In this document: piece after piece, positions 53,935-64,000 of the stretch | Layout: each line of letters opens with the position of its first letter | Numbering within the stretch: position 1 is the first letter of the stretch | Assembly: GCA_016617855.1 (NCBI GenBank) | Contig: JAECUM010000861.1 | Location: 1-64,000, forward strand | Direction of reading: 5' to 3' | DNA length: 64,000 nucleotides | Source: Megalonaias nervosa | Taxonomy: Eukaryota; Mollusca; Bivalvia; Unionida; Unionidae | Translations under genes and position numbers: made by a program | The notes under the pieces: generated by a model | The model's input: the letters and a program-made list of their open reading frames with translations, nothing else | Databases searched by the model: none | What the model was told of the DNA's origin: nothing

Positions 53935-56900
53935 CCTGAATTAGATCACAATTAAATGCATTTATATTTACACTTTCTTCAATTTTGTTTGAGATTCTGT
54001 TCCAAATTAGTGGCCCCAAATAATAAAAACTTTTCTTGAACTGTTTTAAATTTGGTATTGGAATGGAAAGTTGCTAGCTGAAACTCATCTTAAATTGGGA
54101 TTGTTGCCTTGTTTTCATAAATGAAATAGTTCCTTGGGATATATTCAGGCCATATCATTTGAAACTTTGTGCAGAAGTTTAACTTTTCTCACAAGTATTC
54201 ATTCACTTAATGTCAAAATTTTAATATCACACACTGCATTTGGAATGTTTATATTATTTAGGTTGAGTCTGCAACCTATGGTTTTTTTCAAGCAAAAAAT
54301 ATGCAAATATTCACATCAGCAGTGTTTCCCCAGATAACATTACAATAGGCTGGGTATGTTTGTATATAGCATTTGTTACATATTAACCTATGTTTAGTTG
54401 ACAGATAATGGCCTTACTTTCTAAATAACCTGATACATGAACTGACTTTATGACATATGACCTGAATATGCTTATTCCATTGCAAACTTTGTCAGCCATC
54501 AACCAAAAGATTTTGTCATGGGTAACCATTTAGGACACAAATTTCATTCAACTTCTGGATTCAAATTGAAATTTTTTCCAATTTCCCTCTTATGCTGGGT
54601 AGCAATCATTAATACTTTAGTTGTCTGTTTAGTTTCATGCCATTTTTCTTACTCCAGGAATCTAACTGAAGTAAGGCAATCTGAAAATAGACCTCTAGGT
54701 CTGTTTTTAGCTGTTTGAAATCTGATACATAGGTCAGTAGTTGCCTATTTTCAGTGGTAGATCGTTTATGAAAATAAACAAGAAAAGTGGGCCTAGGATT
54801 AATCCCTGTGGAATTCCACATGTAACTGATTCTTCTTTTTAAAAAAATGTCATTTATTTTGACACACTGTTATCTCTGTACTACATATGTTGTAAACCAA
54901 TATATTATATAGTTTTTTATACTGATAAATGTAAAATTTATGAATATCATATTCAATAAGGTGAAAAACTTTTCTATGATGTATCTAGCATGATTCTAGT
55001 ATCAATCCAACTAATTTCACTTGACCCATGGCAGTAATCAATCCAATTATCATAGATACCAGTCTGTCTCACAGGAGTTGTTTTCTGTGAACCCTTACTG
55101 GTTTTGGTGAATTAAGTTATAGATCAATAGGTACATCATAAGATGGTCATGAACATGTTTTTAAAGTAGTTTGGACAGAGTTGGTAAGATAGATATAGGT
55201 CTGTAATTACTGACATTTTTGCATGAGTTATGAATGGGAGTAACTTTCTGCAATTTCTGTGTCTGGGGATTGATTACATATGCACTGTAAGCTATGTTAT
55301 CAGATATTATATTCATAGCAGCCCTCAGAAGGCCTGTTGCTTTCACTGTCTCAGCAGTTTGCAAAAAACTTTGGAACTTTTTTTATGTGATGCTGTAGAG
55401 ATAAAAAAAAATTGTGTGTTGGCTAGAATTTTCAATGGTCAGAAATATATTAGTTCATTACAAATGGAGTGCTTAAATACATCCTTAATTTTGGAGGCTA
55501 TACTGTCAAAAAATTCATTTCTTATTTTAACATCCTCATCCATAATCTGACCGTGCTGGTGAAGTTGCTGGGGTTTGGATGACCCTGTTCAATGTTTACC
55601 TGCACATAATTTGTTAACAAACTTTCCACATGGAATTCTTTCAGCAACTGTATCCTAAAGCTGACTGATAGTAATTCTTCTTTGCCCCATTGATCATTCT
55701 GATTACTTTATTTCTCCATGTTTAGTATTGTACTCATTGACCAACAGATTTGAAATAATCTTGGGTTTTCATAGCATCTGGACTATCTAGAGCTAACCAG
55801 TCAAGTTCTTTTTAACTCTATGTGTTTTCAAATGTACACATTTATCTACCACTAGCATCAAAGTTGGGTCTATGTATCAAAGGCATCAACTACCTCATCA
55901 AGAATGGGTACCATACTCCTAGATACATTACTGCGATCTTCCAGAAATTTGTTTTTCGCTCTTAAATGACCAATACATTATGGTTTTATGAGTTTGGGAT
56001 TTTACGGCATTTTTAATTTTAAACCCGAGTTTTATTTCTCAGATAAACAGGGGAGTGATCACTAAGACCTATCCACGGAACAAGTAATGTTTACACATAT
56101 TCTTCCATATTTGTGTATTTGAGCGTCAGTTTTTCATGCTGGTTGGTACAGTAACTGTTTTCATGAAATTCAACCAATTTCTGTTCACCTGATTATCCAT
56201 ATGATTCTTGCTGAATTCACCTCAAATATAAATTTCTTTTGGCCACCAATAACTTTATCTAGTCAATTTTCAAAATGTCCATTCCACCTGACCTTCTCAG
56301 AAGGGAACCTATAGACAGGAATGGCTTTGTGTTTGATTGATTTACCTGGATCCATACTGCTTCAATTTTATCTGATTCTGGATAATTTTTCCTTTCAACT
56401 GATAAACCATTTCTTACATCTACCCTCCCACCTCCACCCCCTGAAGTTACCTCCTACACATATGATTGGTGTACCATAACCATCAATAAACAGCATGACA
56501 TTTGCATGATTGCCATTTAAGTTTATTTCTGTTAAATCCAGAATATGTACATAATTGACCTTCGATGAAATGAATATATATAGTTGGTCAAACTTATTCA
56601 TGCCTTGTGTATTTATATGCCTAGTGTGTAGAACATTTCCTTTAATTCCCAGATCCATCATGCTGTTAAAGCAAACATTACTAGGAGGGTCAAACAAGAA
56701 GGTTAGTTCCACCCTGATATATTAAAAATTTCTTGAAGCATGCATGTAGCAGACTGTTAAATGCATTTATAAACACTTGAGAAACTTCCACATTCAAAAC
56801 ATCCATCACACTTGTCGACAGCTTGAGATATATAATGTTTGTGTTAAGTCCCAGAGGAAACAACATCATTACCCAGTAGAGTTTCCAAGGCTTCTCTTTA

Positions 56901-57320
56901 AATGGGGAAAATTATGTCTCAAAAACAGGGCACTATCTTCATAGCCATTAACCTGTTGCTAGGGTGAAACATTTCACAGTGTTTTGCTTATATCCATATT
57001 CCAAATAGTCATGGCATTGAATTTTGCATGAATCTCAAGACATGCCTGTGTTAAAAGTAACTGCATACTTCCCTAGCTTGTCTAGTTTGCTGAAAGAGTT
57101 TTTGTGGTCATATCTTTGGCTAATTTATTTGCTTTTGAGATTAGAACATGTTCATTTACTGAATACAGAATGTATGAAAGTCCCTTTTTGTTTAAATGGG
57201 TTCTGTCTAGACCATGTGGTGTTCCAGCACCAAGCAAGACAAATCCATTTTTGATGCTGACCATTCTGTGGTCCCATTCACTGCATCACATTCATTGAAG
57301 AAACAGTGCAAATGAACAAC
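53935..57320 (-). pseudogene. LINE (CR1/L2-like) relic, nearly full-length, minus strand
   Basis: Frameshifted translation on the minus strand covers most of a LINE. At 57264-57082 a phrase GLDRTHLNKKGLSYIL recalls the end of an ORF1 hydrolase-type domain (tentative). ORF2 starts near 56650: NKFDQLYIFISSKVNYVHIL and SDH at 56063-56055 mark the endonuclease. NVSNYRPISILPTLSKLL (about 55217-55161) begins the reverse transcriptase, followed by a decayed NLIHQNQ...NSCET block. Near 54800 are a degraded PFLVYF/SDF active-site region and WSKKNGMKLN. The C-terminal domain (LHKVSNDMA, then GPLIWNRISNKIEESVNINA) runs to about 53940. Stops and frameshifts throughout make it inactive. Intact copies copy themselves into DNA through RNA. 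Confidence 0.82.
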
Positions 57321-57435
57321 TTATAAGCTGAGCTGTCCAAGTAAATGTTGTTTAGACTGGTAAAATTGTCTTCAATTTGTTTGATATCCATGTTGTTATG
57401 ACAAGGTGCTACAAAGATTTCCCAGCTATATGCAC

Positions 57436-57437
<2 letters not shown>

Positions 57438-57503
<66 letters not shown>
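57438..57503. repeat. Compound microsatellite (CT)20(TA)12
   Basis: About 20 CT dinucleotides directly followed by about 12 TA dinucleotides. Confidence 0.97.
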
Positions 57504-57508
<5 letters not shown>

Positions 57509-58649
57509 CTATCATAGCAATAACCCATGATTATTAACAATGTGTGACTTTTACAGCCATTATTAAAGAGCTGCACCACTGGCAAGCTTCAAGATAAAAG
57601 CTTTATTAGGTGTAGTGATATTCTCTGCCACATCATTTAAAAGTGCTTTGTTTATGTAGCCATGGAGAAGATAGTCAAGTGTGTTTGTGGGGTAGGGTGA
57701 GGCCTGGATATACATTTTTTATTTACAGTTTTCCACTTGTCACATGCTTTTTCTCTTTGCATGTGTGCTGAATACAGTTAAGTTGTTTACTTCACTCTTA
57801 CAGTTCGATATTATTTACATAACATTAAAATGTTCAATATAAAATCCTGACAGTGAGTCACAGCTTAAATCATCTGTCCCTTGTGTTGACAGTTTAACTC
57901 AAGACAAATCTTAGTACAGCATTTAACAGTTACGATCTAAGTCCCACGATTAAAACAACTGAGTGTATACATGTATTTAGCTCTAACAAAGAGTTTTGTT
58001 TGAGAGCTTTTCTGTTAAGAAGGGTTGTATATAATGGAAGAAAAGGAAGAAAAAGTTGTCGGTCAATGTTTCTTCAAGGAAGCTCACAAAACTAATGGCC
58101 TGAGTGAGATATATTGTTCTCAAAAAACAAGAAATTTTGAAATTTTGTCAGAAAAAAAGCAATAAAATAAAACTAAAGGTAAGTTCTGAATATTTTACTG
58201 ACTAATTTAGCAGAATTCCTTGACTGCAATAAATTTGTTAGAGAGACTCTCCAGGCATTAGTTGTTGAGACTAATTTGTTAATATGCTTGGCAAGTTAAA
58301 TAAATGATGAAAGTAAAAATTTAAAAGGTTAATATAATTTACCCATATATAAAAAAAGTTCAATGTTTCCAAATGAAACATAAAATTCGACACTCGCCAA
58401 TCTTGTTGTCAAGATAAAAGAACTTTTACTGCGTTTATTATGTGAAAAAAGGAAAGCATATGGATAATTATAAACAAGTACATGTATCAATAATATTTTG
58501 ATAATTTCTTTATTGCAAATGTTGCAGCATTATTGCTTCAACAAGTCTCCTTTCCTTACATCAAACATATTACACTCGGCATCAGTGTTTTTGTATACAT
58601 TAATTCTTGTTTGATGGTTTAATGTTCTGTGTTTAAAAATTTGCCATAC
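57504..58649. other. No gene recognised
   Basis: AT-rich, no supported gene or repeat. Confidence 0.3.
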
Positions 58650-59070
58650 ACCTGTCTCTTGTTGTCCTTAATGATGGTACACTGTACATCATAACACAAC
58701 CTTGTCTAACACTGTCTTTAATGACTGTACCTTGTACACCATAACATAAGCCTGTCTACTATTGTCTTAATGACTGAACTTTATTCACCAAAACATAAGC
58801 CTGTCCATTGTCTTTAATGATTGTACACTGTACACCATAACATAAGCCTGTCTACTGTTGTCTTTAATAATTGTACACTGTGCACCATAACATAAGCCTG
58901 TCTACTGTTGTCTTTAATAACTGTACACTGTACACCATAACATAAGCCTGTCCATTGTCTTAATGATTGTACACTGTACACCATAAGCCTGACTACTGTA
59001 GTCTTAATAATTGTACACTGTACATCATAACAAGACTGTTGTGGTCTTTAATGACTGTACTATGTACACT
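58650..59070. repeat. About 53-bp tandem repeat, 8 copies
   Basis: Unit with CATAACATAAGCCTGTCTAC, TGTTGTCTTTAATAATTGTA and CACTGTACAC. Copies vary between about 43 and 53 bp because of small deletions. The 58967-59206 ORF is a by-product. Confidence 0.92.
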
Positions 59071-59071
59071 A

Positions 59072-59845
59072 GTGATAGTGATGGGAATCGGTCAGCATTT
59101 CATAACTGATAATCAGCTGACAATCGATCATAATCAGTTACTAAGAGCAAATTTTAAATTTTGTCTGTTATTCAGTTCTACCTTTGCTCAAGAGTTCAAA
59201 TATTAATAAATGTACAGGAGTAATCTCTTTTAATAACATGTATACTTTAACCTGAAATAAATATTACATTTTTTTTTATTGTGCTTTGTCATTTTTGTTC
59301 TACAAATTTGTTAAATGAAAGCATCTTTTATAGCTGTTCAGTTTTATGAGACTGAAAAACTGTTGCAGTCTCCCTAAAACCTTTCAATCATATGTGATGT
59401 GCCTATCATTTAAAGTATAGAAAGACATGTTTTTCTTGTTTGTCATCTAAAAATACTACTGTACAAAGGATTTTACATTTAAACTGAAACAAATCATCAA
59501 AATTTGTTTAAATTTATTAACTCAACAATTTAATAGCTTAATCATGTAATCATGATTACATGTTCCTAATTATGAAAGTTTGCACGTACAGAATATAGTA
59601 TGGTTTTGTATTTGTAAGTTGTGAAAGGAATAAATAATTCAGATTGACTGTAGTGGTTTGGAAGTCCTATTTAGCTTACCATTTACACAGGAGTTTTACT
59701 AACTTTTATGTTTTGCATGCATCTAAATTGATGCAGTCTCCCTTTAAACACAATTGATTATGGAGTTTCACAATCGATTATCTTATTGGTCAGCCCAACC
59801 AATGGATTTTGATCGATAATCAGAACAATACTATTGCACACAATA
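59072..59845. mobile_element. Possible hAT-like non-autonomous element
   Basis: Left boundary AGTGATGGGAATCGGTCAG followed by several ATCGAT/ATCAG phrases resembles hAT termini of the AGTGNTGGGAATCG type. Near 59755-59840 the same motifs occur inverted (CACAATCGATTATC, GGTCAGCCC, GATCGATAATCAG). Terminal matching is imperfect and no 8-bp duplication was confirmed. Confidence 0.35.
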
Positions 59846-59854
59846 ATTCAAACT

Positions 59855-60115
59855 GAAAACAACTGTATCTATAGTAACAACTTTAAACCTAACTGTCCGT
59901 TTCTATACAAATATGCATCTATTGTGACGAGTTTACATCTAAATATATATTTCTATACAAATATATCTCTATGGTGAATTCAGACCTAAAAATGTTTTTA
60001 TATAAATATGTATCTATAGCAACCAGCCTAGACATATGTTTCTATATAAATACATGCATGTATCTATAGTGCCTAGTGTAGACATGAATGTGTTTCTATA
60101 TAAATATGTTGATAT
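59855..60115. repeat. Diverged tandem repeat, about 5 units of 50-60 bp
   Basis: Repeated TTTCTATAYAAATATG and CATCTATNGTGACNAG / TATCTATAGCAACCAG segments at about 56-bp spacing. Confidence 0.75.
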
Positions 60116-60230
60116 TTTCAAATTGTTTCAACAAAATCTTTCAACAACAATATAAACTATATGAATGCGTGAATTGTGAACCATAAATATGCATCATTAA
60201 AAATGTGTAAAGAAACTGCAGTAATGTCAA

Positions 60231-60451
60231 TACAATATATACTCACTTATAAGTTGAGTCAAGCTGCAAACCACACAGAACCAGATATGCTAATGCATAA
60301 TGCACCAGCAGATCTGGGTCCGTGCAGTTTGTCAGGAGTAATCAGTAGAACAAACAACAAAGACCCTGATCTGCAAGCACATTATGCTATGACAGATCTG
60401 GATCTTTGTTGCTTGCAGTCTGATGTGACTTATGAGCAAGTATATATGGTA
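60231..60451 (-). mobile_element. Twin-hairpin foldback MITE, copy 10
   Basis: Ends TACAATATATACTCACTTAT and, inward from the right, TACCATATATACTTGCTCAT, among the best-matched ends of the family. Hairpin Y (ACCAGATATGCTAATG...CAGCAGATCTGGGTCC) precedes hairpin X (ACCCTGATCTGCAAGC...ATGACAGATCTGGATCT): minus orientation. Confidence 0.9.
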
Positions 60452-61357
60452 CTAGGTCCTGGAAAGATTGTGTTTCACTCAAGTTATTGCAGATAACATC
60501 TTTATTATTTAGGACTACTGATGACCTTTACCCTTGGCATTCACTGACCTAATAACTAATGAATTAAAACCTTGGGCTAGGAGTCCTGATGCTACCCAAT
60601 AAACTCAGCTACGGCAGTTTACGATATTTGCAACATCAAAAATATACATAAAAAATAGAAATTATTTATTTGAGAGGCAAAGCAGAGTCAGCACTTACTC
60701 CACTGATACTAATGAAGCATCAAGGAAACCCTAACCCTCACAGCAATTTTAATATGTTGTCCTTAATCCATTCAAAGTCTAACAATAAAGCACAAAACTC
60801 TAATTATCACAAGCACATGTCGTGGAACTGTTCCAACTGGTTTATGGCCTGGGTATATTAGCCATGTGCAATTCAACCATAAAATCTCTATATGATGTAG
60901 TTTTAAAGACCTAAAATTTGATGTGCCAATGTTATGCACCAGTTTGAATAAAAAAATCCACTTAATGTTCCATAGACCTACAAAAACTGCATGTAACTGA
61001 TACTTCAATCTGTTGTTGTGAAAAGTGCCTGCAGACGATCATGTATCCATCATTAAAATTAATACACCATGCAGGCAATGTGGAAAATAATACAATTTCT
61101 GTAAAGTAGGATAATAAAAACATCTAGGAGGTAATTTTTACAGGCTCATCAGGTTCTCCACATTTTTACAATTCTTCTCAATGTACTGATCTTTAATTGC
61201 CATGTACCAGTAGACATATGGGCCAATTTTTAAACAAGATTTTATTAACAGACTGACGTACATATAAAGCATATACATTTAAACAAGTTCAAGAAATAAA
61301 TCTACTGAAATATCCATCAAATATTGTTGTAACGAAGGACCTTATAGTGAGGGAATA

Positions 61358-61360
<3 letters not shown>
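60452..61360. other. No gene recognised
   Basis: AT-rich, with short uninformative ORFs on both strands. Confidence 0.3.

Positions 61361-61430
<70 letters not shown>
61361..61430. repeat. (TG)35 microsatellite
   Basis: Seventy uninterrupted bases of TG. Confidence 0.98.
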
Positions 61431-61433
<3 letters not shown>

Positions 61434-63304
61434 TTTAATATTAAAAAGCAATATAACAAGTAGTAATGAAAATGAAAAGAGTGACATACCTAATTAGTAA
61501 ATGTACTGAACAATGTGTCATTTTCATATTTTCTGCTTCCTTCATGTTCATTTTTCAAAATTAAATAACAATCTGACTTTGGAGGATGATAATAAAAGTT
61601 AGTTGTTGCTAGGATCTTTTTTTTTTTAATTTGGTCCATGGCTTGACGTAATTTGTTCTAAAGGTATCGTGTGCTGAGACACTACAATACAAACCTCAAG
61701 GTGTGAGGGACTGATATAATGTCTATACAGGTACACCACAATATCCATTGATTCACTCTGTGTTGTTTCGTTTTTACCTGGCCAGCCACAAAAGACGAGT
61801 AGCTGAAAAATGACAGAGTGAAGATGATCCAGAGACAATTTTGTGCTATTTGTCATAAAGTGAAATTTTCCTCTTATCAGTTTATTTAATATGGGCAGAA
61901 TAATGAGAATTATTCCAACTTCAATGGGTGTATGTTGATTCAGCAGTTAGATAAAGGACTATATTGAATAATGGCCATTTTCTGCCCCCTTTCCAACTGT
62001 CCTTATATTATGCATACTGTACATATGAGATGGTTAACATTTATTTCTGACATCAGTTTTGTGTTCACATGTCCTTTGCCATGGTTACTGGGTGTCAAAA
62101 CACTATCAAAAAAAGACATGAAAAGTAGTCATCTTTTCCATTTACTTCTCAAAGATACTGCTTTACCTTTATTCATTCCGTTTCAAATTTGCAATATGCG
62201 TTTTTATTATTTTAGGGGTTATAAAATTCTATAAATAAAGTTTAGTTCCTAAAACTATTCAAATATGGTCCATCATAGACAAAAATAGAATATCAAACTT
62301 ATACGTCAACTGAAAACTGTGTCTAAAATACATCGACAGAAAAGGTACTACATCATGCAATAGAAAACTATTCCTCAATTAAATACTGTTCAATATTATT
62401 GAATGATGTTTAATATTAATGAATTATTTAAATGACTTTGATATTACTGAAATGATATGATTGTAAAGGAGGCGTTAACAGGGCCCTCTATGTTCGCTTC
62501 TTCGCTGAATATATGGGTTTGTTACCTTCACTGGAAATGACAAGTGTGTATTTGTGTACTTTTATCCTTATATTTTCATGGCTATATAACATACACACTA
62601 CTGTGTTTCAATCTTTAGAAGACAAAGAAATATATAAATAAATTGTCTTTCACACCCCTTGAGGTAGCCTATAGTCAAACTATGACCTATTTATAAACTA
62701 TATATTCATCTGTAAAGATGACTATTAAGACGGAGATTAAGAAGAAAAAAAACACTGTTGGTTCAGCACTTTTAAAGAACTTCTGAAAAATGTGAAATAT
62801 GTGTTAGAAGTAATGGCATTGGAGAATACAGGAAAGAAATAGACTATAGGTATTGTACTCTAGACCTTTTGCGTCTATTTTTAAACCAGCGTGGGAATAC
62901 TGCATTACACTGACTGCATACAGTTGTCTGTGAAATGAGAGGATGTACATGTTTATAAAGAACATATACCCATAATAAGCAAATGGCAACACAATCATTT
63001 TATTATTCATTTTGCAAATGCTATTTACCAGCACTTACAGTCTGCAAAGATGGTGATTTACATCATGCAATATTTGGGGATTTACAGAAAGAATGCAACT
63101 TTCAAGGAATTTTGGCACTGTAGCAAATGCAGTTCTAATTGTTTATGCATAGCAATACATAGGCAGGTACTGAGCAACAGAGGATAGAAACGACAACATT
63201 ACCTAGACTGTAAAAATCAAGAATTGTTTAGTATTTAGTGATTAGTGCAAATGGGCTCCCATTAAGTTAATATAAGAAAAAACAACTGTCACAAGGAATA
63301 CTCA
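61431..63304. other. No gene recognised
   Basis: AT-rich, no supported gene or repeat. A minus-strand acceptor-like TTTTTCAG and donor-like GTAAAA bracket a 25-nt segment near 61790-61815, but there is no linked coding exon. Confidence 0.3.
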
Positions 63305-64000
63305 CAGGGCTCAAAATTAGCAGTAGTCCGCTAGCCCGAGGCTAGTATATTTCCTGTTGGGCTAGTAACTTTCATCATGTTAATAGTCCAATGGGCTATT
63401 AAGTTTCGGTTATCAACAGCCAGCGTTGGTTTACACCATTCCCTAATAAAGACTCGACTTCAGCAGATGTTCTGTAGAATCAAAGCAGTGGCCATTGTAA
63501 ACACAGCCATTAAACGTTAGCGTGAGAAGATGAAGTCAATTTCTGCCTCGGAAAGGTGCGTTTCTTTTTTTAAGAAGCCATCCGATTTTGTGCATTTCGC
63601 TTAACAGCACCAATTATGGTTCAGTCATTAACAACATAAGTTTGGTAATTGATCCTATTAATCTGATAACGAATTGAATGAAAAATGACGCTGTATCACA
63701 CTTTATTCACTTGACAACAGTAACAAACTACAAAGTGGTATACCACACAAAAGAACACGGCAAAAACTATTCAAAGAAATTAGTTTGCATGTTTGTTTGT
63801 TTAAGTTTTTTTTTGTTTTTTTGTTGATTTTGCTCACTAGCCAAATGCTCCAACAGTCACAAATGGGAAACTGCATATTTTACATTTGCCTTGAAATAAT
63901 TATAAGAATTAGATCAATTTATTACGATTATGTTATGGACACATCCTTTCCATACAACTACTTTTCTATGATGATAAGAAGTTTTTATATTTTTTCCCTT
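63305..64000 (+). mobile_element. Left end of a hAT-like DNA transposon, runs off the window
   Basis: CAGGGCTCAAAATTAGCAGT is a typical hAT-type terminus (CAGGGCTC...), followed by subterminal repeats of GGGCTAGT / CTAGCCC. About 225 bp inside, an ATG at 63530 opens nine codons (MKSISASE...) ending at a consensus donor GAAAG|GTGCGT (63556), a possible first exon of an internal gene. The right end is not visible, so size and autonomy are unknown. Confidence 0.45.

Noticed and set aside
61788..61820. Minus-strand 25-nt microexon between TTTTTCAG and GTAAAA
   Set aside because: No partner exon or reading frame could be linked; too short to support alone.

Overview
The window looks like nuclear DNA from a lophotrochozoan animal, most likely a mollusc and probably a bivalve. 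It is AT-rich, has no operons or long bacterial-type ORFs, has spliceosomal intron/exon borders, and is packed with eukaryotic repeats: tRNA-derived SINEs, CR1/L2-like LINEs, a mariner, hAT pieces, a Ty3-type LTR element, foldback MITEs and many minisatellites. The bivalve assignment rests on repeat style and is an inference; no species is proposed.

Only two host genes can be supported. The first, on the + strand, is the 3' end of an SR-type (Arg/Ser-rich) nuclear protein: a 42-nt microexon at 5044-5085 whose reading phase joins exactly to a terminal exon at 7021-7306. The second, on the - strand, is an 1.8-kb terminal exon (41601-43414) encoding about 604 residues of a largely disordered, Ser/Asn/His-rich protein that I do not recognise. 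Its upstream exons could not be located. Nearly all other short ORFs are chance or repeat-derived.

Layout. 0-5 kb: intron-like sequence with 31-bp and 34-bp minisatellites and a small MITE. 5-9.7 kb: SR gene 3' end, with a tandem-repeat-bearing dispersed element in its last intron and a decayed 130-bp repeat in the presumed 3' UTR. 9.7-19 kb: gene-poor, a few dispersed repeats. 19.8-23.1 kb: a decayed LINE interrupted by a mariner, followed by a 35-bp repeat. 25.3-28.3 kb: an LTR retrotransposon relic with a large internal deletion, then a SINE and a solo-LTR-like block. 30.1-32.3 kb: a 2.27-kb TIR-bounded element that is visibly richer in CpG than its surroundings. 33-40 kb: two SINEs of a second family and three dense tandem arrays, two of them with a 48-bp period. 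41.6-43.4 kb: the second gene. 46-49 kb: 27-bp array, hAT transposase relic, and a long 145-bp-unit repeat element. 49.8-60.5 kb: several foldback MITEs, a SINE with a 12-bp target duplication, and a minus-strand LINE. 63.3 kb to the end: the left end of a hAT-like element.

The most distinctive feature is a family of about 220-bp foldback elements, each with two different internal hairpins. Ten copies lie in this window in both orientations, and their ends resemble the ends of the 2.27-kb element, suggesting one transposase may have moved both. No CRISPR array, operon or rRNA gene was seen, and the tRNA-like stretches are SINE heads.
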